From an uncultured Clostridia bacterium (lineage in GTDB: Bacteria; Bacillota; Clostridia; TANB77; CAG-508), in NCBI GenBank assembly GCA_934122035.1, contig CAKOVP010000039.1, positions 1 to 9,467 of the forward strand: a DNA stretch of 9,467 bases, written 5' to 3'. The notes under the pieces were generated by a model that ran no database searches, was not told the origin of the DNA, and saw only the letters and a program-made list of their open reading frames with translations. The translations under genes and the position numbers were made by a program. Below are positions 4,720 through 9,467 of the stretch, piece by piece (the stretch's first letter is position 1; each line of letters opens with the position of its first letter).

Positions 4720-7104
4720 TTAATCCTCTCTACTTGCCTTAGCATATTTCTTTAATTTTTCATATGCTAAATAGTTTACCGAACCTGCTGGGAATCTACC
4801 ATTTAAGTCTTTTTTTCCTGCTGGAACACCTGTTAATATTTCTATTCCTTGCTCTATTGTAGAAATTGCATATATATGGAATTTTCTTTCTTTAACAGCT
4901 TCTACTACTTCATCAGATAAATTTAGGTTTTGAATATTAAGTTTTGGTATCATAACTCCATGCGAGCCGTCAAGTCCACGTGTTTTACATATTTTAAAGA
5001 AGCCTTCTATTTTTTCGTTTACTCCACCTATTGGTTGAATATCTCCTTTTTGATTTACAGAACCTGTTACTGCAATTGATTGATTTATTGGCACTCCAGA
5101 TAGGCTTGAAAGTATTGCATATAGCTCTGTTGAAGATGCACTATCTCCATCTACTCCATTATATAATTGTTCAAAACACAAGCTTGCATTTAAAGATAAT
5201 GGCATTTCTTGAGCAAACATTTCGCCTAAATATCCAGATAATATTAAAATTCCCTTTGAATGTGAAGAACCAGACATTTCTACTTCTCTTTCTATGTCTA
5301 CTATTCCATTTTTTCCTAGGTAAGTATTTGCTGTAATTCTTGCTGGTAATCCAAATGCATAGTCTCCTATATTCATAACTGTTAAACCATTTATTTGTCC
5401 TACTTCGAAACCAGAAGTTGTAATTAATAATGTATGATTATTAATCATTTCTATATATCTTTCATTATACTTTTGTACTCTCTCGTTTCTTTGCTCTAAA
5501 GCAGCATCTACAATTTTTCCTGTTATTATTTTTTCTTTATTTAGTTTTGCAAGAGTTGCCGCTTCTCCAACAATTTGTGTTATTTCACTAAATCTTGTAG
5601 AAAGCTTAGTTTGATTATTTGCCAAACGCGATGCAAACTCTATTACTTTTGCCATTCCTGTTCTGTCTAGTGGTGGAAGTTCTTCTGTTTGACAGAAACC
5701 TTCTACTACTCTGGCTAATTTGTTCATATTTTCTGGCGTTAGCGGAGCATCATCTTCAAATTCAACTTTTATTTTAAATAATTTTCTAAAATCTATGTCT
5801 GCTGAAATTAAAGTTTGATAAATTGCTTCATTTCCAATTAATATTACTTTTAAGTTTATTGGAATTGGCTCTGGTTTTAAAGAAACCATAACCATTGACG
5901 AACGTTGGTCTACTAAATTTTCTATTCCAAGTTCTTTTGTTCTTAGAACTTTTTTTAGTGTTTCGTAGCAAGATTGATTAGATAAAATATCTGTTGCTTG
6001 CATTATTAAATATCCACCATTTGCAATATGAAGCAAACCTGGTTTTAGCATTGTATAGTCTGTTTTTAAGCTTCCATAATAATTTTCGTATTCTAATTTT
6101 CCAAATAAGTTTGGATATGAGTAGTTAGAATCCATTATTACAGGGGCACCTTCGCGATTTGAGTTATCTATAAATAGATTTACTCTATAATTTAGCCAAG
6201 GTTTTGTAGCCTCTGGTCTTGCTTGTGGCTGTGTTTGTTTATTTGAATCATCATTTACTAAAAACATATTTACATTTTTTAATATGTCTTTTTTTACATC
6301 ATCTAAGAATTTATTTATTTTTTTATTTCTCTTAAAGTTAGATTTTATATAGTTTATATGAGCATTTACTGTGAGCAAAGCAACATTAGACTGCCATTCT
6401 GATATTTTTTTGTCTGATTCAGACTGAATTGCTTTTATTTGAGAAATTGCTTCCATAACATGTTGTTGAACTATAGAAGATTTATCTTCAAACTCTTTTT
6501 TAGTTTGTTCGTCTAATTTATTAAATTCTTCTTCTTCTATTGTTTTACCATTAATTACAGGCATCATATAAATTCCGTTATTGGCAGACTTAACTTGAAA
6601 ACCATATTTAGAAGATGTTTCATTTAGCTTTGTCATTAATACAGCTCTTTTGGTTTCGTATTCTTGTTTAATTAAAGCTTTTTCTTTTTCAAAATCTTCG
6701 TTATTAAAAGTTTGTTTAATATCTTTTTTTATGTCTTTAATAAAACGATCCATTGCATCTCTAAATTCTTTTCCTTGGCCAGCCGCCATTGGAACTGCAA
6801 TTGGTTCGTTTGGATTATCGAAGTTGTATATATAGCACCAATCTTGAGGAACTTTCTTCTTTTTAGAAATTGTGTCTAAATAGTTTTTTGTATACATAGT
6901 TTTTCCAACTCCACTTGGTCCTTCTATGTAAAGATTGTAACCATTAATATCCACATTTAATCCAAATTCTAAGGCTTTTATTCCTCTATCTTGGCCTATT
7001 CCTGCACTAATTGGTTCTAAAGTTTCTGTTGTTTCAAATTTAAAAAGGTTTGGGTTGCAAACCGATTTTAAATTTTTATATGAAAGTTCAAATTCATTTT
7101 TCAT
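4720..7104 (-). CDS. ATP-dependent Lon-type serine protease, AAA_32 class (LonC/LonB-like)
   Basis: This 794-residue protein resembles the Lon-like proteases that lack the N-terminal substrate domain of LonA. Walker A is GPSGVGKT (62-69). A long helical, charged insertion follows (about 110-290), ending in a Q/P-rich linker (289-303). The second half of the ATPase region includes HIANGGYLIMQATDIL (359-374), a degenerate Walker B region, and VILIGN (420-425). The C-terminal protease domain (about 560-760) has catalytic S655 in DGDSAS and K698 in GGVNEKIEGF. Their 43-residue spacing equals that of E. coli Lon (S679, K722). There are no membrane segments, so it is cytoplasmic, unlike membrane LonB. 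It presumably degrades unfolded or specific proteins; targets are unknown. The ATG has GGAGGGA about eight bases upstream and lies 60 bases after rimI, so it may be co-transcribed. Confidence 0.92.
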   Translation of the reverse strand: MKNEFELSYKNLKSVCNPNLFKFETTETLEPISAGIGQDRGIKALEFGLNVDINGYNLYIEGPSGVGKTMYTKNYLDTISKKKKVPQDWCYIYNFDNPNEPIAVPMAAGQGKEFRDAMDRFIKDIKKDIKQTFNNEDFEKEKALIKQEYETKRAVLMTKLNETSSKYGFQVKSANNGIYMMPVINGKTIEEEEFNKLDEQTKKEFEDKSSIVQQHVMEAISQIKAIQSESDKKISEWQSNVALLTVNAHINYIKSNFKRNKKINKFLDDVKKDILKNVNMFLVNDDSNKQTQPQARPEATKPWLNYRVNLFIDNSNREGAPVIMDSNYSYPNLFGKLEYENYYGSLKTDYTMLKPGLLHIANGGYLIMQATDILSNQSCYETLKKVLRTKELGIENLVDQRSSMVMVSLKPEPIPINLKVILIGNEAIYQTLISADIDFRKLFKIKVEFEDDAPLTPENMNKLARVVEGFCQTEELPPLDRTGMAKVIEFASRLANNQTKLSTRFSEITQIVGEAATLAKLNKEKIITGKIVDAALEQRNERVQKYNERYIEMINNHTLLITTSGFEVGQINGLTVMNIGDYAFGLPARITANTYLGKNGIVDIEREVEMSGSSHSKGILILSGYLGEMFAQEMPLSLNASLCFEQLYNGVDGDSASSTELYAILSSLSGVPINQSIAVTGSVNQKGDIQPIGGVNEKIEGFFKICKTRGLDGSHGVMIPKLNIQNLNLSDEVVEAVKERKFHIYAISTIEQGIEILTGVPAGKKDLNGRFPAGSVNYLAYEKLKKYAKASRED

Positions 7105-7164
7105 TCGTTATTTCCCTCCATTTTTTTATTTTTGCTTAGCGTTTTATTTTTGTTTAATGTATTT

Positions 7165-7608
7165 CTATATTTTTAATGTCATTAAGATTGCATCATCTTG
7201 ACCATTATAATATTTTTTTCTTAATCCTACTTCTTTGAAATTATACTTTTTATACAAATTAATTGCAATAGTATTTTTTGCATTTACTTCTAAATTTATT
7301 AAATAAATGTTATTTTCTTTTGAAATTTTTATTATTTCGTTCAATAGTAATTTTCCTATTCCTTGGTGTCTTTCTTCTTTTTTTGTTACTATATTCATAA
7401 TTTCTGCTTCATCTAAAATTATTTTTATTCCAGCAAAGCCAACAATAATATTATTTGATTTTTTTGCTACAATATACTTAGAAGTTCGAGAATTTAACTC
7501 TTCTTTTAAAATTTCGTAGTCCCAAAAATTATCAAAGTCTTTAGAAAGATTATCTTTAATTTTTTCTAAATCTTCATTTGTCATTTTATTTATTAAAATA
7601 TTTTCCAT
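7165..7608 (-). CDS. rimI: GNAT N-acetyltransferase, RimI-like
   Basis: RimI acetylates the N-terminus of ribosomal protein bS18 in E. coli and may act on other proteins. The product has 147 residues, the usual length. The acetyl-CoA-binding motif ERHQGIGKLLL (79-89) matches the R/Q-x-x-G-x-G signature. LEVNAKN (106-112) supplies the conserved E107 and N112. NLYKKYNFKEVGLRKKYY (117-134) carries the RimI-type tyrosine Y119 and the KYY near the C-terminus, followed by DDAILM. The ATG has AAGGAA six bases upstream. It follows tsaB by 156 bases, and the tsaE-tsaB-rimI order is the standard t6A neighbourhood, which supports RimI over a generic GNAT. tsaD, often next, is absent. Confidence 0.85.
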   Translation of the reverse strand: MENILINKMTNEDLEKIKDNLSKDFDNFWDYEILKEELNSRTSKYIVAKKSNNIIVGFAGIKIILDEAEIMNIVTKKEERHQGIGKLLLNEIIKISKENNIYLINLEVNAKNTIAINLYKKYNFKEVGLRKKYYNGQDDAILMTLKI

Positions 7609-7673
7609 ATTCTATTCCTTACTTTAATTTAAAGTTTAATTCATATTTTTCTATTTATAAAATTTTCAGAATA

Positions 7674-7700
7674 AATAAAATATTGCACAACAAGTTTATT
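7674..7700. repeat. Imperfect direct repeat, copy 1
   Basis: This 27-base AT-rich sequence runs from AATAAAATATTGCAC to AAGTTTATT. It matches the sequence at 7744-7769 with three substitutions and one single-base indel. It lies in the tsaB-rimI spacer. The two copies start 70 bases apart. Confidence 0.5.
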
Positions 7701-7743
7701 TAATAAATTTATTCTTTCTAGCATAAAATAATGTATGTGTTTT

Positions 7744-7769
7744 AATAAAATTTGCATAGAAAGTTTATT
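7744..7769. repeat. Imperfect direct repeat, copy 2, overlapping the tsaB stop
   Basis: This is the second copy of the repeat at 7674-7700. Its right end contains the tsaB stop codon (7765-7767). A short duplication or slipped-strand event at the 3' end of tsaB would explain the pair and the wide spacer. A 12-base palindrome, AATAAATTTATT, lies between the copies. Confidence 0.5.
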
Positions 7770-8472
7770 GCTTATTTAATAACTCCGCCTGTGACTTTCT
7801 AAGATATAGTGGTGATATATTGTTTGAATCACCAGCTTTACCTTGAATGAATTTAAAATACGCACTCTTTGCAAGTGAGATACCACTTTGAATATTATCT
7901 TCTGCAAATGAAATGTCATATTCTGCAAATTTTTCTTCTATCAATTCTTTATATAAAATGCTGCCATCTCCTACAAATGTTATTTTGCATAGTGACATTT
8001 TTTCTTTTACTATATCTAAGACTTTTTCTATATTATTAGAAATATTTTCTACTGTTTGATTATATTGTTCATTTTCTTTTGAAAAAGCAGCACAATATAC
8101 ATTATTATGTTTGCAATCTATAATTGAGCAAACATTTTCTGCATTTTTTATGTTGTATGCAAGGCTTTCTAATGATGTTACTCCAACTGTTGGAATGTTT
8201 TTTGCATCTGCAAAAGCCTTTATTGTTGCAATTCCAATTCTTATTCCTGTAAAAGAACCAGGTCCTAAACAGCAGGCAAGCAAATCTATATCGTTTAAAC
8301 TAAGATTAGACTTTTTAAGCATATCATCCACCATTGGCATAAGCTTTACAGAATGAGTCCTTTCATCGTCACTATTTTCCTGTGCGATTATATTAAATTT
8401 TTTATTTTCTTGAACTTCTACAATAGAAACTGAGCAGTTCTTTGATGAAGTATCAATTGCAAGAATTTTCAT
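7765..8472 (-). CDS. tsaB: tRNA t6A37 biosynthesis protein TsaB (YeaZ)
   Basis: TsaB is the non-catalytic ASKHA-fold partner of TsaD in the complex that transfers threonylcarbamoyl to A37 of tRNAs reading ANN codons. The product has 235 residues, normal for the family. It begins with MKILAIDTSS, the canonical N-terminus, so the start at 8472 is firm. It has H40-S in ERTHSVKLMP, the signature GPGSFTGIRIG (70-80) and TVGVTSLESLA (95-105). The start lacks any Shine-Dalgarno: the preceding bases are ATTATACAAATAAA. An AGGAGG lies 54 bases upstream instead, and a TATAAT lies 16 bases upstream, which would give a very short leader. It lies 206 bases from tsaE, far for this operon. No tsaD is nearby, so its partner must be encoded elsewhere. 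Confidence 0.95.
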   Translation of the reverse strand: MKILAIDTSSKNCSVSIVEVQENKKFNIIAQENSDDERTHSVKLMPMVDDMLKKSNLSLNDIDLLACCLGPGSFTGIRIGIATIKAFADAKNIPTVGVTSLESLAYNIKNAENVCSIIDCKHNNVYCAAFSKENEQYNQTVENISNNIEKVLDIVKEKMSLCKITFVGDGSILYKELIEEKFAEYDISFAEDNIQSGISLAKSAYFKFIQGKAGDSNNISPLYLRKSQAELLNKQ

Positions 8473-8488
8473 TTTATTTGTATAATCA

Positions 8489-8494
8489 ATTATA
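8489..8494 (-). promoter_or_regulatory. Candidate -10 box placing tsaB on a near-leaderless transcript
   Basis: A perfect TATAAT on the minus strand ends 16 bases before the tsaB ATG. Transcription would start about nine bases before the start codon. The -35 at 16-base spacing is poor (TTAAAT). The region is A/T-rich, so chance occurrence is possible. Confidence 0.35.
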
Positions 8495-8512
8495 TAGAAT
8501 ATCTTTGTCTAT

Positions 8513-8532
8513 TTAATCGATTAATTCCTCCT
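8513..8532 (-). promoter_or_regulatory. Orphan Shine-Dalgarno beside a palindrome, upstream of tsaB
   Basis: A perfect AGGAGG (8532-8527 on the minus strand) is followed at once by the 12-base palindrome TTAATCGATTAA (8524-8513). No ATG, GTG or TTG lies at a usable distance, and the nearest real start is tsaB, 54 bases on. In the tsaB frame a TAG intervenes. It looks like a ribosome binding site separated from its gene. Confidence 0.45.
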
Positions 8533-8546
8533 TTTGGTTATAGTTT

Positions 8547-8575
8547 TTTATAAGAACAAATCCGAAAAATTTCAG
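8547..8575 (-). promoter_or_regulatory. Candidate sigma-A promoter in the tsaE-tsaB spacer
   Basis: On the minus strand, -35 CTGAAA (8575-8570) and -10 TATAAA (8552-8547) are separated by 17 bases. The -35 matches four of six positions and the -10 five of six. Its transcript would begin near 8540, just before the orphan AGGAGG. The rest of the 206-base spacer shows no gene or clear terminator. Confidence 0.35.
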
Positions 8576-8678
8576 TTATCAGTCTTAATTTTTATCCTTC
8601 ATAATTCCATATGAACTTGAAATTTTGAAGTAAATTTGTTTGCGTACAAAAATTTATAAAATAATTTTCCTCAAAATT

Positions 8679-9113
8679 TTAGAAGCCAATTTCTTCTATT
8701 TTTAATTTTCTAAAATTTGCATTTTTATTGTCTCTGGAAAATGTTATTTTTATATATTCACTCGGCAAAATTTCTTCTATCATTTCGCCCCATTCAAAAA
8801 TGCAAAGACCGTTTTGCAAATATTCTTCTCCACCTATTGCATAAAATTCGTCCACATCTTCCAGCCTATATAAATCAAAATGAAATATCTTAAATTTTTC
8901 AGCATCATATTCATTTACAATTGTAAATGTTGGACTAGAAATTTCGTCTTCCAAATTAAAGTGTTTCAAAATTCCTTCTGTAAACTTAGTTTTTCCAGAG
9001 CCCAAATCCCCACATAATACAATTACAGAATGTTTATTTAGTTTTTTTGCAAATTCATCTGCAAATTTAATCGTTTCATCTTCCGAATGTGAAACAAATT
9101 CATAACTGTGCAT
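8679..9113 (-). CDS. tsaE: tRNA t6A37 biosynthesis ATPase TsaE (YjeE)
   Basis: TsaE is the P-loop ATPase that resets or drives the TsaB-TsaD complex in t6A synthesis. The product has 144 residues, typical. Walker A is GDLGSGKT (35-42). The family motifs SPTFTIVNEY (60-69), HFDLYRL (78-84) and FEWGE (106-110, Walker B-like) all follow in order. It is cytoplasmic. The ATG start has AAAGGA ten bases upstream, slightly long. Directly before it, ATGCACTAA forms a two-codon frame (Met-His-stop) whose stop abuts the real ATG, and the bases ATGCAC are repeated across both. It is the first gene after the ileS terminator, with tsaB downstream in the same direction. Confidence 0.95.
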   Translation of the reverse strand: MHSYEFVSHSEDETIKFADEFAKKLNKHSVIVLCGDLGSGKTKFTEGILKHFNLEDEISSPTFTIVNEYDAEKFKIFHFDLYRLEDVDEFYAIGGEEYLQNGLCIFEWGEMIEEILPSEYIKITFSRDNKNANFRKLKIEEIGF

Positions 9114-9169
9114 TTAGTGCATTTCCTTTCTATTTAAAATTCAATTTTCTCTTTGCTTTATTTCTTATC

Positions 9170-9175
9170 ATTATA
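9170..9175 (-). promoter_or_regulatory. Candidate -10 box of the tsaE promoter
   Basis: A perfect TATAAT on the minus strand lies 56 bases before the tsaE start and downstream of the ileS terminator, where a promoter is expected. The matching -35 at 17 bases is weak (TATTCA, three of six). Support is therefore position plus the -10 only. Confidence 0.4.
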
Positions 9176-9227
9176 ATATTATCATAAAATCTTGAATAGT
9201 TAAAGCCGTAATTTGCATAAAATTTTA

Positions 9228-9284
9228 AAAAATCGCCCAAAAAGGGACATCCCTCTTGGGCAAAATTTTTTTTGGGCGATTTTT
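9228..9284 (-). terminator. Long-stem terminator after ileS, containing repeat copy C
   Basis: Bases 9228-9243 (AAAAATCGCCCAAAAA) and 9269-9284 (TTTTTGGGCGATTTTT) form a perfect 16-base-pair stem. It lies nine bases after the ileS stop codon on the minus strand. The descending arm ends in a U-run (GATTTTTT, then AAAATTTT). The loop encloses most of copy C of the GCCCAAA repeat (9234-9261), whose own arms can pair as an alternative fold. Confidence 0.8.
9234..9261 (+). repeat. Palindromic repeat, copy C, within the ileS terminator
   Basis: The arms CGCCCAAAAAGGG and CCCTCTTGGGC flank ACAT. The order of elements (GCCCAA, GGGAC, YCC, TTGGGC) and the T-rich plus-strand flank match copies A and B, more than 6 kb away. 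This copy has a third GGGC arm (9274-9277) that turns it into a longer hairpin. Confidence 0.6.
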
Positions 9285-9293
9285 AAACATTTT

Positions 9294-9467
9294 TTATTTT
9301 TCTAGTACTTCTTTGCATCTTGGGCATAATCCATCTTCTATGTGGTCATTGTACATCCAACATCTTTCGCATTTTTCGCCTGTTGCATGTTCTACTTTTA
9401 CTCCTAGTTTTTCTTCTTGTTTTCTGTTATTTTCTTGTATTTCTAGTCCAGATACTATTAATACAAG
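9294..9467 (-). CDS. ileS: Isoleucyl-tRNA synthetase, C-terminal end (partial at right edge)
   Basis: Only the last 57 residues are in the window; the gene continues beyond 9467. They contain the C-terminal zinc knuckle of bacterial IleRS: GEKCERCWMYN, then GLCPRCKEVLEK at the end. The four cysteines, in two CxxC pairs 15 residues apart, bind zinc, and this tail is needed for tRNA-Ile charging in the E. coli enzyme. The GEKCERCW...CPRC-x-x-VL pattern and the position at the very C-terminus fit IleRS. ValRS and LeuRS lack this tail, and DNA glycosylase Fpg zinc fingers read differently. The reading frame is open to the edge. The gene ends in TAA followed by a long-stem terminator. Confidence 0.9.
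   Translation of the reverse strand, partial: LVLIVSGLEIQENNRKQEEKLGVKVEHATGEKCERCWMYNDHIEDGLCPRCKEVLEK

Noticed and set aside
5031..5336. Plus-strand Leu-rich frame inside the Lon-type protease gene
   Set aside because: It lies opposite the conserved protease domain with its catalytic serine. Leucine richness is an antisense artefact, not a membrane protein.
7609..7764. Separate promoter for rimI
   Set aside because: Several A/T hexamers resemble -10 boxes, but none has a credible -35 at 16 to 18 bases.
1..9467. CRISPR array, phage genes, insertion sequence or toxin-antitoxin pair
   Set aside because: No regularly spaced repeats, transposase motifs, integrase or paired small antitoxin gene could be found. 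The small membrane protein has no partner that would make it a toxin system.

Overview
The window is visibly AT-rich and uses the standard bacterial code (TGG for Trp, TAA/TAG stops). Its genes look like those of a low-GC, Gram-positive anaerobe of the class Clostridia (Bacillota). No particular species can be named from the sequence. Every convincing gene lies on the minus strand, so transcription runs from the right edge to the left edge.

Right to left, the layout is as follows. The C-terminal zinc-knuckle end of ileS enters from the right edge (9294-9467) and is closed by a long-stem terminator. Next come tsaE, tsaB and rimI, the classic neighbours of t6A tRNA modification, here with unusually wide gaps and no tsaD. 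A large Lon-type protease of the AAA_32 class occupies the place beside rimI and ends in a hairpin terminator. A perfect consensus sigma-A promoter then drives lepA (EF4). It is followed by rlmB (23S rRNA 2'-O-methyltransferase), a small two-helix cysteine-flanked membrane protein, and an HD-domain phosphohydrolase.

The left 310 bases hold two near-perfect sigma-A promoters (TTGACT-17-TATTAT and TTGACA-17-TACAAT). Both point left out of the window and both are followed by similar leader motifs, including a boxA-like element. This is what the start of an rRNA operon looks like, with 16S rRNA expected just beyond position 1.

The theme is translation: aminoacylation (ileS), t6A modification (tsaE, tsaB), ribosomal-protein or TsaD acetylation (rimI), elongation rescue (lepA), rRNA methylation (rlmB) and probably rRNA synthesis. 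The protease, the HD enzyme and the small membrane protein fall outside it.

I see no defence island, prophage, CRISPR array or clearly new multi-gene system. The points most worth a second look are the duplicated promoter-leader unit, a family of GCCCAAA...TTTGGGC palindromic repeats present three times, the glycine-zipper membrane protein, and the displaced Shine-Dalgarno site upstream of tsaB.
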